64,000 nt of DNA from Pseudomonas sp. LD120 (GCF_009861525.1 NZ_WVHL01000001.1:496001-560000), one strand, 5' to 3'. Counted from the stretch's first letter, positions 8,867 through 18,593 are shown. Notes: a model not told the origin generated them from the letters alone. Made by a program: numbers and translations.

Positions 8867-11041
8867 ATGTCATCGACTTCTTTTCGTCAGTCTCTGCGCC
8901 GCCTCTGGGCGCTGGATAAATTCAGCTACAGCGTGCGGGTGTTCATCGCCCTGACCGGCAGCATGGCGCTGTGCTGGTACCAGGATGAAATGGCCCTGCT
9001 GATCCCGCTGTTCCTCGGCGTCATCGCCAGTGCCCTGGCGGAAACCGACGACAGCTGGCAAGGTCGCCTCAACGCCCTGGCGGTCACCCTGGTGTGCTTC
9101 AGCATCGCCGCGCTGTCGGTGGAGCTGCTGTTCCCTTACCCCTGGATCTTCGCCATCGCCCTGGCCTTGGCCAGCTTCGGCCTGACCATGCTCGGGGCCT
9201 TGGGGGAACGCTATGGCGCCATCGCCTCGGCGACCCTGATTCTCTCGGTCTACACCATGATCGGCGTCGATCAGCGCGGCGGCGCGGTGATCGATTTCTG
9301 GCACGAGCCGCTGCTGCTGGTGGCAGGCGCCGCCTGGTACGGCGCGCTGTCGGTGTTGTGGCAAGCGCTGTTTTCCAACCAGCCAGTGCAGCAGAGCCTG
9401 GCCCGGCTGTTCCGCGAACTGGGTTATTACCTCAAGCTCAAGGCATCGCTGTTCGAACCGATCCGCCAGTTGGATGTTGAAGCCCGGCGCCTGGAGCTGG
9501 CCCAGCAAAATGGCAAGGTGGTGGCAGCCCTCAACGCCGCCAAGGAGATCATCCTGCACCGGGTCGGCAATGGCCGGCCGGGGTCGAAGGTCAGTCGCTA
9601 CCTGAAGCTGTACTTCCTGGCCCAGGACATCCACGAGCGTGCCAGCTCGTCGCACTACCCGTACAACGCCCTGACCGACGCCTTCTTCCACAGCGACGTG
9701 CTGTTTCGCTGCCAGCGCCTGCTGCGCCAGCAGGGCAAGGCCTGCCGCGCCCTGGCCGAATCCATCCAACTGCGCCAGCCCTTCGTCTATGACGCCAGCT
9801 TCGCCCAAGCTCTGAGCGACCTGCACGCCTCCCTGGAACACTTGCGCATCCAGAGCAACCCGGCCTGGCGCGGGCTGCTGCGTTCGCTGCGGGCCCTGGC
9901 CGCCAACCTCGGCACCCTCGACCGCCTGCTCAGCGACGCCAGCAACCCCGACGCCCTGGCCGATGCCACCGACAGCAGCCTGCTGGACCGCTCGCCGCGC
10001 AACCTCAAGGATGTCTGGACCCGCCTGCGCACCCAACTGACACCCACTTCGCTGCTGTTCCGCCATGCCCTGCGCCTGCCCCTGGCGCTGAGCATCGGCT
10101 ACGGCATGGTGCATTTGATCCACCCGTCCCAGGGCTACTGGATCATCCTCACCACGCTGTTCGTCTGCCAGCCCAACTACGGCGCCACCCGGCGCAAGCT
10201 GGGCCAAAGGATCGTCGGCACCGCCATCGGCCTGACCATCGCCTGGGCGCTGTTCGACCTGTTCCCCAGCCCCTTGGTGCAATCGCTGTTCGCCATCGCC
10301 GCCGGAGTGGTGTTCTTCACCAACCGCACCACCCGCTACACCTTGGCCACCGCCGCCATCACCCTGATGGTGCTGTTCTGCTTCAACCAGGTGGGCGACG
10401 GCTACGGGCTATTCCTACCGCGGCTGTTCGATACCCTGCTGGGCAGCCTGATCGCAGGATTGGCGGTGTTCCTGTTCCTGCCGGACTGGCAGGGACGGCG
10501 CCTGAACAAGGTGCTGGCCAACACCCTGACCTGCAACAGCATCTACCTGCGCCAGATCATGCAACAGTACGCCGCCGGCAAGCGCGACGACCTGGCCTAC
10601 CGCCTGGCCCGGCGCAATGCCCACAACGCCGACGCGGCGCTGTCCACCACCCTGGCCAACATGCTCATGGAGCCGGGGCACTTCCGTAAGGAGGCCGACG
10701 TGGGCTTCCGTTTCCTGGTGCTGTCTCACACCTTGCTCAGCTACCTTTCCGGCCTGGGTGCACACCGAGAGACCCAACTGCCGGGCGAGGTACGCGAGCA
10801 TCTGATCAATGGCGCGGGCGTCAGCCTGGCGGCGAGCATCGATGAAATCGCCCAGGGGCTGGCCAACAAGACCCCGATCGCCATCCAGAGCGATGCCGAG
10901 GAAGCGCTGGCCAATGAGCTGGAGCAGATGCCGGATGAAATCGACGAAGGCCAGCGCCTAGTGCAGACCCAACTGGCGTTGATCTGCCGACAACTGGGTC
11001 CGTTGCGAACCCTGGCGGCGCACCTGATCAAGGCAGCTTAA
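8867..11041 (+). CDS. yccS: YccS/FUSC-family inner-membrane protein
   Basis: 724 residues, matching YccS (about 720). The layout is an N-terminal membrane domain (several hydrophobic helices in the first ~180 residues), a central soluble region of mixed helices (about 190-395), a second membrane domain (about 400-520, with LIHPSQGYWIILTTLFVCQPNYGATRRKLGQRIVG, a FUSC-family signature) and a soluble tail. The family is related to aromatic-acid and fusaric-acid efflux components, but YccS itself has no established substrate. It stands alone between repeats. Confidence 0.87.
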   Translation: MSSTSFRQSLRRLWALDKFSYSVRVFIALTGSMALCWYQDEMALLIPLFLGVIASALAETDDSWQGRLNALAVTLVCFSIAALSVELLFPYPWIFAIALALASFGLTMLGALGERYGAIASATLILSVYTMIGVDQRGGAVIDFWHEPLLLVAGAAWYGALSVLWQALFSNQPVQQSLARLFRELGYYLKLKASLFEPIRQLDVEARRLELAQQNGKVVAALNAAKEIILHRVGNGRPGSKVSRYLKLYFLAQDIHERASSSHYPYNALTDAFFHSDVLFRCQRLLRQQGKACRALAESIQLRQPFVYDASFAQALSDLHASLEHLRIQSNPAWRGLLRSLRALAANLGTLDRLLSDASNPDALADATDSSLLDRSPRNLKDVWTRLRTQLTPTSLLFRHALRLPLALSIGYGMVHLIHPSQGYWIILTTLFVCQPNYGATRRKLGQRIVGTAIGLTIAWALFDLFPSPLVQSLFAIAAGVVFFTNRTTRYTLATAAITLMVLFCFNQVGDGYGLFLPRLFDTLLGSLIAGLAVFLFLPDWQGRRLNKVLANTLTCNSIYLRQIMQQYAAGKRDDLAYRLARRNAHNADAALSTTLANMLMEPGHFRKEADVGFRFLVLSHTLLSYLSGLGAHRETQLPGEVREHLINGAGVSLAASIDEIAQGLANKTPIAIQSDAEEALANELEQMPDEIDEGQRLVQTQLALICRQLGPLRTLAAHLIKAA

Positions 11042-11106
11042 GAGCAGCGACAAGCGACAAGAACGGCGCGAACGGCTCTAGCTTGGCGCTCGCAGCTTAC
11101 CGCTGC
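11041..11106. repeat. imperfect inverted repeat
   Basis: AGAGCAGCGACAAGCGACAAG at the left and a roughly complementary CTTGGCGCTCGCAGCTTACC GCTGCT at the right, between the convergent yccS and binding-protein genes. It may serve as a terminator hairpin or be a REP relative. The imperfect pairing keeps confidence low. Confidence 0.4.
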
Positions 11107-11111
11107 TTCCC

Positions 11112-11849
11112 TTACATGCCGTGCTGGCGCAGCAGGCGGTCGTAGCTGCCGTCTGCCTTCATCGCGGCGATTTCCCGGTCGAACTTGGCAATGATCTGCG
11201 CGTGCTCGGGGTTCTTCAGGCTCACCAGGATATGCAGGCTGTTTTCGCTCAAGGGCTTGGGCAAAAATTCCAGGGCATTGCGTACCCTCGGTGATTCGCG
11301 CGCCAAGTAGTAACGGGCAACGTACTCGTCTTCCAGGGTCAGCTTGACCCGATCCGCCGCGAGCATGCGCACCGCCATGGCGAAATTGTGCACCAGCACT
11401 TTTTGCATCTCTGGGTCATTGTCGAATTTCGGCGAATAGGCATAACCACGCACCACGGCAATCGGGTATGCGTGCAGTTGCTTGAGGTCTTTGTATTCCA
11501 GCGGGACATCTTTGCGCTTGATGAAGCGCAGCCGGTTGAGCATGTACTCCGAAGAGAATTGCCCCAGGCGGGTGCGTTCTTCGTTGTACCAGGCGTTGAC
11601 CAGCACGTCGTAGCGCCCCTCACCGATCCCCAGCAGCGCCCGGGCCCAAGGCACCTGTTCGAACTCACTGGAATAACCCGCGCGGGCCAGCGCCGTGCTG
11701 ACGATATCGGTGGCCACACCGCCATTGACCAAAGTCGCATCGGTAAACGGCGGCCAGGCATCAGCGACCAGTCGCAGCTTTTCCCCATAAACGCCTTGGC
11801 CCAGCAACAGCAATCCGATCAAAGCCAAAGCTCGATGCAATCGCAGCAT
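11112..11849 (-). CDS. periplasmic amino-acid-type substrate-binding protein (SBP family 3)
   Basis: 245 residues with a cleavable signal peptide (MLRLHRALALIGLLLLGQGVYG, cut before EKLR). The mature start KLRLVADAWPPFTD and GVATDIVSTALARAGY are typical of bacterial extracellular solute-binding proteins family 3, which deliver polar amino acids or similar ligands to ABC importers. No permease or ATPase gene adjoins it, so it is an orphan binding protein or a sensory one. It resembles the orphan at 37253 in layout. Ligand unknown. Confidence 0.8.
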   Translation of the reverse strand: MLRLHRALALIGLLLLGQGVYGEKLRLVADAWPPFTDATLVNGGVATDIVSTALARAGYSSEFEQVPWARALLGIGEGRYDVLVNAWYNEERTRLGQFSSEYMLNRLRFIKRKDVPLEYKDLKQLHAYPIAVVRGYAYSPKFDNDPEMQKVLVHNFAMAVRMLAADRVKLTLEDEYVARYYLARESPRVRNALEFLPKPLSENSLHILVSLKNPEHAQIIAKFDREIAAMKADGSYDRLLRQHGM

Positions 11850-12114
11850 GCTAAAAGATCCTTAGCGGGCACAGTGCCCAGCGCGTTCCCGCCCACTTGC
11901 AACAGGCAGCAGGTCGGGCCCCGTTTTTAACATTAGCTCATCGACGCCAATACACAGGACTTCAAAGCACATTACACAACGAAGACAAAAGTCTGTGAAA
12001 ACAATAGTGGCATTTTGACCAAACTCACAGAAACAATTTGCCGCTAAGTCACGACAAGACATCTCGCGCCGATGTGCTTACTATTTCGCGCAGCACTTTT
12101 CACAGGATATGAAA

Positions 12115-12567
12115 ATGACCATCGAATGGGTCTGCAAGCATCACACCGATCTCGGCAAGGAGCAGCTGTATGCCATCTTGCAACTGCGCACTGAAGTATT
12201 TGTGGTGGAACAAAAATGCCCCTACCAGGAAGTGGACGGCCGTGACCTGGAAGGCGACACCTGCCACCTGATGGGCTGGGACGGTGACCGCTTGGTGGCC
12301 TATCTGCGCCTGCTGGACCCAGTCTCCCAAGGCGGCGACGTGGTGATCGGTCGCGTGGTGATCGCCGAAAGCAGCCGGGGCAACAGGCTGGGGCACGAGC
12401 TAATGGAACAGGGCCTGAAACAGGCGCAGCGGTACTGGCCCGACACGCCGATCTACCTCTCGGCCCAGGCTCATTTGCAGACTTACTACGCACACTACGG
12501 TTTCAATGTGGCCGGCGAGCCCTACCTGGAAGACGGTATCCCCCACATCGGCATGCGCCGGGTCTGA
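12115..12567 (+). CDS. elaA: GNAT acetyltransferase, ElaA family
   Basis: 150 residues. Clear ElaA resemblance: LQLRTEVFVVEQKCPYQEVDGRDLEGDTCHLMGW near the N-terminus, VIGRVVIAESSRGNRLGHELM (the acetyl-CoA binding motif A) and the C-terminal YLEDGIPHIGMRRV. Substrate of ElaA is not established. The ATG at 12115 is chosen because AGGA lies seven bases upstream; the ATG two codons earlier has almost no spacing. The upstream 265 bases are AT-rich and probably hold divergent promoters for this gene and the binding-protein gene. Confidence 0.87.
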   Translation: MTIEWVCKHHTDLGKEQLYAILQLRTEVFVVEQKCPYQEVDGRDLEGDTCHLMGWDGDRLVAYLRLLDPVSQGGDVVIGRVVIAESSRGNRLGHELMEQGLKQAQRYWPDTPIYLSAQAHLQTYYAHYGFNVAGEPYLEDGIPHIGMRRV

Positions 12568-12570
12568 ATT

Positions 12571-12867
12571 TCAGGGATACCCCAGCACCGTCTTTATCTG
12601 CGGCAGGTTGGACTTGATCCACACCTTGTCGATCGCGCCCCAATTGCGAATCCGGTAACAACCGGCGTGATTGCGGGCGCCGTCTTGTTGTTCGAACTCA
12701 CAGAGAATGTCCAGGTCCGCCAGGGCGGCGATGGTGTCCTGGGCGGTGCGCCGGGGCATGCCAGTAACCTCGGTCAAGGCCGGCACGCTGCTGGCCAGGC
12801 CCGTGTCGATCAGATACGCCACGTACAAGCGGCGGTAGAAACTGCTCTTGGTTTTACTCACATCCAT
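12571..12867 (-). CDS. small winged helix-turn-helix protein
   Basis: 98 residues. YLIDTGLASSVPALTEVTGMPRRTAQDTIAALADLDILCEF reads as a helix-turn-helix with recognition helix RRTAQDTIAAL followed by the wing. This looks like the HTH_43-type family found in pseudomonads. It probably binds DNA, but target and ligand are unknown. It converges on the ElaA gene with 3 bases between the stops and lies 23 bases downstream of the YgjP-like gene on the same strand, so the two may be co-transcribed. Confidence 0.72.
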   Translation of the reverse strand: MDVSKTKSSFYRRLYVAYLIDTGLASSVPALTEVTGMPRRTAQDTIAALADLDILCEFEQQDGARNHAGCYRIRNWGAIDKVWIKSNLPQIKTVLGYP

Positions 12868-12890
12868 CGCCCGTTCCTTGTCGCTAAGGG

Positions 12891-13403
12891 TTAACCCAAC
12901 ACACTTGCCTTGGCTTGCAGGTCGCGCCAGGTCAGGTAGACCCGCAGGTCGAATTCCAGCTGGTGATAGCCCGGCAGCATGTGCTCGCAGAGCTTGTAGA
13001 ACGCTTTGTTGTGATCGGATTCCTTGAAGTGCGCCAACTCGTGCACCACGATCATCCGCAGAAACTCCGGCGCCGCCTCCTTGAACAACGAGGCAATACG
13101 AATCTCTTTCTTGGCCTTGAGCTTGCCCCCCTGCACCCGGGACACCGTGGTGTGCAGACCGAGGGCGCGATGGGTCAGGTCCAGGCGGTTATCGAACAGC
13201 ACCTTGTCGATGGCCGGTGCGTTGCGCAGGTATTCCTGCTTGAGCTCCAGCGCATAGTTGTACAGCGCCTTGTCGCTCTGCACCGCATGTTTTTGCGGAT
13301 ACCGCTGGCTCAGGTAGGCGCCCAGGCGATCTTCGACGATCAACTGGCGCACTTGCTCTTGCAAGGCGACGGGATAGGCCTGGAGGTATTTGAGTGCGGT
13401 CAT
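12891..13403 (-). CDS. YgjP-like (DUF45/WLM) metallopeptidase-domain protein
   Basis: 170 residues. The zinc-binding HELAHFKESDHNKAFY motif near residue 120 (HExxH plus a downstream HNKAFY histidine) is that of the YgjP/DUF45 group, often labelled M48-like. RIASLFKEAAPEFLRMIVVHELAH is the family core. Its biological role is not known. It begins with ATG at 13403 and runs toward the small winged-helix gene. Confidence 0.78.
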   Translation of the reverse strand: MTALKYLQAYPVALQEQVRQLIVEDRLGAYLSQRYPQKHAVQSDKALYNYALELKQEYLRNAPAIDKVLFDNRLDLTHRALGLHTTVSRVQGGKLKAKKEIRIASLFKEAAPEFLRMIVVHELAHFKESDHNKAFYKLCEHMLPGYHQLEFDLRVYLTWRDLQAKASVLG

Positions 13404-13447
13404 GAGGAAGGCAACGCAAGGTGCAAAAGGTCGCCAGTGTAGCGAAT

Positions 13448-15571
13448 TCAGGCCGGCAGCGCGCTCCAGTCAAACGGCTGGACAAACTGGCTGGCGCTGT
13501 CGGCGGTCAGTGGCCGGGCCACCAGAAAGCCTTGCACATACTCACACCCATTGCCCTTGAGCCATTGGTACTGCTCGACGGTTTCCACTCCCTCGGCGAT
13601 CACCAACAGCCCGAACTGCTTGCACAGATCGATCACGCTGCGGGCAATCGCAGCATCTCGGGGCGAGGTCAGCAACCGGGCAATCAAGTGGCGATCGAGC
13701 TTGAGGGTGTCGAGTGGCAAATCGCGCAGATAAGCCAGGCAACAACTGCCTGAACCAAAGTCGTCCAACGCCACCCGTACGCCCAATTGATGCAACTGCT
13801 GTAACTGCTTGCGGCTGTCATCCAGGTTCTGGGTCAAGGCCGCTTCCGTGACTTCAACTTCCAACTGCCGAGGTTGCAGGCCATGGTGGGCCAACACCTG
13901 CTGCAACTCCGCAGCCAGATTAGGCATGTTGAACTGAGTGGCGCTGAGGCTGACACCGAGCACCAGGTCTGCACTGAACACGGGCTCCCAATCCTTGCGC
14001 TGAGCGGCGCCCTGTTGATAGATCCAACTGCCCAGGCGGCTGATCAGGCGCGCCTCTTCCAGCAAGGGCAGAAACAGCCCCGGCGGCACATCACCCACGC
14101 TCGGATGGCGCCAGCGCAGCAGCGCCTCGAAGCCCCGCAAACGCCCATCGGCAATCGCCACCTGGGGCTGATACACCAGAGTGAACTCCTTGCGTTCCAC
14201 CGCGTTGCGCACGCTGTCTTCAAGCATCAACCGAGAGCGCGCGCGACCGTTCATCTCGTGATCGTAATAACGATATTGCTGGCGACCGGCGCGCTTGGCT
14301 TCGTACATGGCAATGTCCGCCGCCCGCAACAGGCCGTCCAGATTGGAACCGCAATCAGGGTAGATGGCGATGCCGATGCTGGCCCCCAAGACCACTTCCA
14401 GCCCATCGATCTGCTGGTTGATGGACAGGCGTTCGATCAGCTTTTCGGCAATTTTCGCCGCGTGCTCGGGAAAGCGCAGTTCCAGCAACGCGGTGAATTC
14501 ATCGCCACCCATGCGCCCGAGGATGTCAAACGAATGCAGGCATTCCTTCAACTGCTCGGAAACCCAGCGCAGCACGCGATCACCGGCATCGTGCCCCAGG
14601 GAATCGTTGACCCGCTTGAAGCCGTCGAGGTCCAGGTACAGCAGAACCAGAGACTTTTCTGAACGCTCACTGCGCAGCAGGATGTTATCCACGGTCTGGT
14701 AGAAACCACGACGGTTGAGCAACCCGGTCAACGGATCGGTCACCGCCTGATATTCCAGTTGCTGATGCAGACGCCGCACCTCGGACATATCCAGCAGGGT
14801 GACGACCATAGCCTTCTGCTCGCTGGGCAATGGTGCGCAGGACAAGGCCACGCTCAGTTGCTGGCCGGGAACCGTGCGCAGCAACGCGTCATGCAGGCGA
14901 TAGGTTTCGCCTCGGCGATAGCAGCCGTACAACTCCGAGTCGTGCCAGTGGGGAATATGGGGGTTTTGCAGATAGTCGAGAAAGGGCGAGCCTTCCAGCT
15001 CTTTGACCTGAGCGTTGAGCAGGCGTGACACCGCGGGATTGGCGAAGCGTACGCAACCCTCCTCATCTACCACCAGAATGCCCTCGGCGGCGTTTTCCAA
15101 CACCGAAGCGTTAAACGCCCGGGCCACTTCCAGGTCATGACTGAGGCGCTGCAGAGCCCGGCGATTGCGTTGATGCTCCAGCAGGGCCTGCACCTTGGGT
15201 TTAAGGATCTGCGGGTCGAAAGGCTTGAACAGGTAATCCATCGCGCCGCTGGCATAGCCCTTGAGCACGGCGTCATGGGACTGCTCGTTGGCGGTCAGAA
15301 AGATGATCGGGGTCAGCCGGGTGCGCTGACTGCCACGCATCAGCCTGGCCACTTCAAAGCCGTCCATGCCCGGCATCTGCACATCCAACAACACCAAGTC
15401 CACCTCATGCTCAAGCAGCAGGCCCAGGGCCTCGACGCCTGAGCCGGCGGTCATCACTCGCCAGTCCTGACGCTGCAACAGCGCACGCATGCTGAGGAGG
15501 TTTTCAGGATAGTCATCAACGATCAGAAGAGTGGAGTGGCCTTCGGCCGCCTCCGGTTGCGCGCATTCCAT
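13448..15571 (-). CDS. response regulator with PAS, GGDEF and EAL domains
   Basis: 707 residues from ATG 15571 (AGAG upstream; an in-frame TTG at 15592 is possible). Domains in order: a REC receiver (about 15-135) with LLIVDDYPEN and phospho-acceptor DLVLLDVQMPGMDGF; a PAS-like segment (about 150-265); GGDEF (about 285-440) with intact MGGDEF; EAL (about 455-700) with intact GFEALLRW, the DDFGSG metal loop and IAEGVET. Both halves therefore keep catalytic residues for making and degrading cyclic di-GMP. The RxxD inhibitory site is not present before GGDEF (HSFD there). No histidine kinase adjoins, so the phosphodonor is unknown. Confidence 0.9.
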   Translation of the reverse strand: MECAQPEAAEGHSTLLIVDDYPENLLSMRALLQRQDWRVMTAGSGVEALGLLLEHEVDLVLLDVQMPGMDGFEVARLMRGSQRTRLTPIIFLTANEQSHDAVLKGYASGAMDYLFKPFDPQILKPKVQALLEHQRNRRALQRLSHDLEVARAFNASVLENAAEGILVVDEEGCVRFANPAVSRLLNAQVKELEGSPFLDYLQNPHIPHWHDSELYGCYRRGETYRLHDALLRTVPGQQLSVALSCAPLPSEQKAMVVTLLDMSEVRRLHQQLEYQAVTDPLTGLLNRRGFYQTVDNILLRSERSEKSLVLLYLDLDGFKRVNDSLGHDAGDRVLRWVSEQLKECLHSFDILGRMGGDEFTALLELRFPEHAAKIAEKLIERLSINQQIDGLEVVLGASIGIAIYPDCGSNLDGLLRAADIAMYEAKRAGRQQYRYYDHEMNGRARSRLMLEDSVRNAVERKEFTLVYQPQVAIADGRLRGFEALLRWRHPSVGDVPPGLFLPLLEEARLISRLGSWIYQQGAAQRKDWEPVFSADLVLGVSLSATQFNMPNLAAELQQVLAHHGLQPRQLEVEVTEAALTQNLDDSRKQLQQLHQLGVRVALDDFGSGSCCLAYLRDLPLDTLKLDRHLIARLLTSPRDAAIARSVIDLCKQFGLLVIAEGVETVEQYQWLKGNGCEYVQGFLVARPLTADSASQFVQPFDWSALPA

Positions 15572-15592
15572 GCTGCTTCTCTTTGTCTGCAA

Positions 15593-15891
15593 AAAGACCG
15601 GGTGGGGAGAAACCCGACAGAAACTGAGGTCTCACTCTAGACCCGGATCCTGAAAAGCAGAAGCTGTCAGCACGCCATCACTTCGCCAATCGCCACGACT
15701 CCCGACTAACGGTCACATGTTTGCAGCATAGAAACCGGGGAGTATGGCATTTAGACATTTTGCTGACGCCAGATATCCGCCATACGGGGCATTCCCTGCG
15801 CCTGATCTGCGTTATAAAGGCGCCCTGAGAAGCGCAGGCTAAAGCCGTTGGCGGGCCTGTATCAAAGACGCTCTTGTGGAAATCCCCCATC
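15593..15891. other. intergenic region between divergent genes
   Basis: 299 bases without a credible gene, between the GGDEF/EAL gene (leftward) and the alginate lyase (rightward). It should hold both promoters. A loose dyad, GTATGGC near 15742 and GCCATAC near 15779, could be an operator. No terminator or RNA gene was recognised. Confidence 0.4.
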
Positions 15892-16563
15892 ATGATCGAC
15901 CTGGCAACCTGGAACCTCAGCGTTCCCGTCGGCACTCCACCGACAACCATCGACACCCCGAGACTGGTCAAAGGCTTCAAGAACTCTTACTTCCACGCCG
16001 ACACCGGCACGCTGTTTTTCTGGTCGCCGGTGACCGGCTCGAAAACCGCAAACGCCATCTATCCCCGTACCGAACTGCGCGAGACTTACGCCAACGGCAG
16101 CCTGCGCAATTGGACCTACCCCGAGGCCGACAACCTGTTGCACGCGACCCTGACGGTGAACCAGGTGCCCTCGTCGGGCAAGATCGTCATTGGCCAGATC
16201 CACGCCTACAACAGCACCAAGCCCCTGGTGAAAGTGGAGTACCAGTACAAGACCAGCACAGGTGCCGGCAACATTGTCGCCAAGGTGCGCATGCGCCCGG
16301 ACGATGAACACAGTCGAATCATCACCCTGGCCCAAAACGTGCCGATGGATCGCGACTTTTCCTACCTGATCCACCTGAGCCCTGGCGGCGTTTTGGGGCT
16401 CAGCGCCGCAGGCGCTCAGTGGGATGCGCAATTGAGCGCCACCTGGCGCGACAAGCCGCTGTACTTCAAGGCAGGGGTCTATGTGCAGGACAACACTGGC
16501 TACACCAGCGAAGGCGGCAAGGTGACCTTTTCCAAGCTGGACATCGACCACAACAAGACCTGA
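15892..16563 (+). CDS. alginate lyase, polysaccharide lyase family 7
   Basis: 223 residues. PL7 lyases cleave alginate by beta-elimination. All three family signatures are visible: RTELRE (residues ~61-66), GQIHAY (the catalytic QIH with His) and YFKAGVYVQD near the C-terminus with the catalytic tyrosine region. There is no signal peptide: the N-terminus MIDLATWNLSVPVG is already the start of the jelly-roll domain. It would thus be cytoplasmic unless exported by another route, e.g. a leaderless or type I route. The ATG at 15892 is preferred to an upstream TTG at 15874. No alginate biosynthesis genes are nearby. Confidence 0.88.
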   Translation: MIDLATWNLSVPVGTPPTTIDTPRLVKGFKNSYFHADTGTLFFWSPVTGSKTANAIYPRTELRETYANGSLRNWTYPEADNLLHATLTVNQVPSSGKIVIGQIHAYNSTKPLVKVEYQYKTSTGAGNIVAKVRMRPDDEHSRIITLAQNVPMDRDFSYLIHLSPGGVLGLSAAGAQWDAQLSATWRDKPLYFKAGVYVQDNTGYTSEGGKVTFSKLDIDHNKT

Positions 16564-16664
16564 GCCAACACGCCCGGCCACCTTACCGGCGCACCGCGCG
16601 TTGCGTTCGCGCAGGCCGCTGTCGCAGGCAAGCCCGTGCCCAAGGGAAGAGGAACAACGGGCAC

Positions 16665-16691
16665 AAAAAACCCGCATTGCTGCGGGTTTTT
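16665..16691. terminator. bidirectional rho-independent terminator
   Basis: Stem ACCCGCA/TGCGGGT with a 4-base loop, flanked by A-run on the left and T-run on the right, between the convergent alginate lyase and fba genes. It can serve both strands. Confidence 0.88.
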
Positions 16692-16707
16692 CGTTCAACG
16701 CCAGGAC

Positions 16708-17772
16708 TTAGTTGACCTTGGCGTTCAGCTCACCTTTGAGGTAACGCTGGAACATCCCTTCCAGGGAGATCGGCTTGATCTTCGAAGCGTTGCCGGCGGT
16801 ACCAAAGGCTTCGTAACGGGCAATGCACACGTCGCGCATGGCGGTCACGGTGGCGCCGAAGAACTTGCGCGGATCGAACTCGCTCGGGTTGGTGGCCATC
16901 AGACGACGCATGGCACCAGTGGACGCCAGACGCAGGTCGGTGTCGATGTTGACCTTACGCACGCCGTACTTGATGCCTTCAACGATTTCTTCAACCGGCA
17001 CGCCGTAAGTTTCTTTGATGTCGCCGCCGTACTGGTTGATGATCGCCAGCCACTCCTGCGGAACCGACGAAGAACCGTGCATCACCAAGTGGGTGTTGGG
17101 AATGCGCTTGTGGATTTCCTTGATGCGGTCGATGGCCAGCACGTCGCCGGTAGGCGGCTTGGTGAACTTGTAGGCACCGTGGCTGGTGCCGATGGCGATG
17201 GCCAGGGCGTCGACCTGGGTCTTCTTGACGAAATCCGCGGCCTCTTCCGGGTCGGTCAGCATCTGGCTGTGATCCAGCACGCCTTCGGCACCGATGCCGT
17301 CTTCTTCACCGGCCATGCCGGTTTCCAGAGACCCCAGGCAACCCAGCTCGCCTTCGACCGACACGCCGCAGGCGTGGGCCATGGCCACGGTCTGTTGGGT
17401 GACGCGCACGTTGTATTCGTAATCGGTGGGAGTCTTGCCGTCTTCGCCCAGAGAGCCGTCCATCATGACCGAGGAGAAACCCAACTGGATGGAACGCTGG
17501 CAGACGTCAGGGCTGGTGCCGTGGTCCTGGTGCATGCACACCGGGATGTGCGGGAATTCTTCGATGGCGGCCAGGATCAGGTGACGCAGGAACGGCGCAC
17601 CGGCGTACTTGCGCGCACCGGCGGACGCCTGAACGATCACCGGGGAGTCAGTCTTGTCAGCGGCTTCCATGATGGCGCGCATCTGCTCAAGGTTGTTGAC
17701 GTTGAAAGCTGGAACGCCGTAGCCGAACTCGGCTGCGTGGTCCAGCATCTGGCGCATGCTGATGAGTGCCAT
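16708..17772 (-). CDS. fba: fructose-1,6-bisphosphate aldolase, class II
   Basis: 354 residues, the usual length of the class IIB-type aldolases of pseudomonads. It cleaves fructose-1,6-bisphosphate to dihydroxyacetone phosphate and glyceraldehyde-3-phosphate using zinc. The metal/active-site segment [19 protein letters not shown], and the phosphate-binding [16 protein letters not shown] are visible. It is last in the minus-strand block with pgk, epd and tkt. The 209-base gap upstream probably gives it its own promoter. It ends at the bidirectional terminator. Confidence 0.96.
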   Translation of the reverse strand: MALISMRQMLDHAAEFGYGVPAFNVNNLEQMRAIMEAADKTDSPVIVQASAGARKYAGAPFLRHLILAAIEEFPHIPVCMHQDHGTSPDVCQRSIQLGFSSVMMDGSLGEDGKTPTDYEYNVRVTQQTVAMAHACGVSVEGELGCLGSLETGMAGEEDGIGAEGVLDHSQMLTDPEEAADFVKKTQVDALAIAIGTSHGAYKFTKPPTGDVLAIDRIKEIHKRIPNTHLVMHGSSSVPQEWLAIINQYGGDIKETYGVPVEEIVEGIKYGVRKVNIDTDLRLASTGAMRRLMATNPSEFDPRKFFGATVTAMRDVCIARYEAFGTAGNASKIKPISLEGMFQRYLKGELNAKVN

Positions 17773-17981
17773 TGTGTGTCTCTCTCCCGGTCGAGGGTCG
17801 TTAATCGTGCAAGCCTGCCGTAGCGGCGACTGCTATTCAAGTGATTGCAGATCGGGGGTCAGCCCGCCCTGTTGTATCCGTTAAAACCAAATCTCTACAG
17901 CCCTTCAGGAACCAGTTCGCCGGTAAAGGGGCCCTTGACCTTGCACAGGTCTGGACGCCGCCTTGGCTGGCAAGCCAGCTC

Positions 17982-18311
17982 TTATTGGGCCTTGCAGCCA
18001 CGGCCGATCAAGTCATTGGTGGCGACCCAATAAACCAGGCCCTCTTCACCCTTGACGTGAAAGGCCAGCATGTCATCGCTGTACAGCGAACCCGAACCGC
18101 TGGGCTCAAGCTTAAGGCGACGCACCTGATCGTCGCCCCCCAGCCGCACGTCAACCTCCTTGCGGCTGTTGTCGGTGTAGCGCCAGAGCACGCTTGCCTG
18201 GCTGTCACATACCCAGGTGGTCCAGTTGTCGGGGGGCGGCGACTTGAGCAGGTTCAGGTTGGCACAACCGGCCAGCATTCCCAGCATCGCCACGACGATC
18301 AAAGCTTTCAT
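17982..18311 (-). CDS. MliC-family lipoprotein (lysozyme-inhibitor-like)
   Basis: 109 residues. A lipoprotein signal peptide ends in the lipobox MLAGC (cysteine at ~16). The mature part contains CDSQASVLWRYTDN and SGSGSLYSDDMLAFHVKGEEGLVY, which match the MliC/PliC layout (SGxxY then a KGxxA-like turn) of membrane-bound inhibitors of c-type lysozyme. This would protect peptidoglycan from host lysozyme. The AGGA site seven bases before ATG 18311 decides the start against a TTG one codon earlier. The second small lipoprotein gene is 60 bases upstream. Confidence 0.68.
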   Translation of the reverse strand: MKALIVVAMLGMLAGCANLNLLKSPPPDNWTTWVCDSQASVLWRYTDNSRKEVDVRLGGDDQVRRLKLEPSGSGSLYSDDMLAFHVKGEEGLVYWVATNDLIGRGCKAQ

Positions 18312-18371
18312 CAATGTTCCTCGGCCGCGAGCCCACAGGCCCCGGCGATTCGCGTTATCCAGTCTGACCCG

Positions 18372-18593
18372 TCAAGGGCAGCCCTGTTCCCTGGTCTTTG
18401 ACGGTGTCTCGTACTTCTCCAGGCCCTCTGGGCCCAGCCGTTTGTTAATCACCGGCGCCGTCTCGGCCTGCCAATCGGCCTGATAGCAGCCTTTGTCCGG
18501 CTCACCGGCCTCATCGACCGATTTTGCCTGCGGAGTGCCGGAGCACCCCGCCAGCAAAGCCGCGGCGATCAACAGTGGCAATGTCTTGACCAT
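18372..18593 (-). CDS. small lipoprotein of unknown function
   Basis: 73 residues. MVKTLPLLIAAALLAGCSG is a lipoprotein signal with lipobox LLAGC. The mature chain is about 55 polar residues with two cysteines (CYQADW and the terminal GCP). AAGGAG lies seven bases before ATG 18593, which is why I start here rather than at an upstream codon. It follows pgk by 32 bases on the same strand and is probably co-transcribed. I do not recognise a domain. Confidence 0.72.
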   Translation of the reverse strand: MVKTLPLLIAAALLAGCSGTPQAKSVDEAGEPDKGCYQADWQAETAPVINKRLGPEGLEKYETPSKTREQGCP

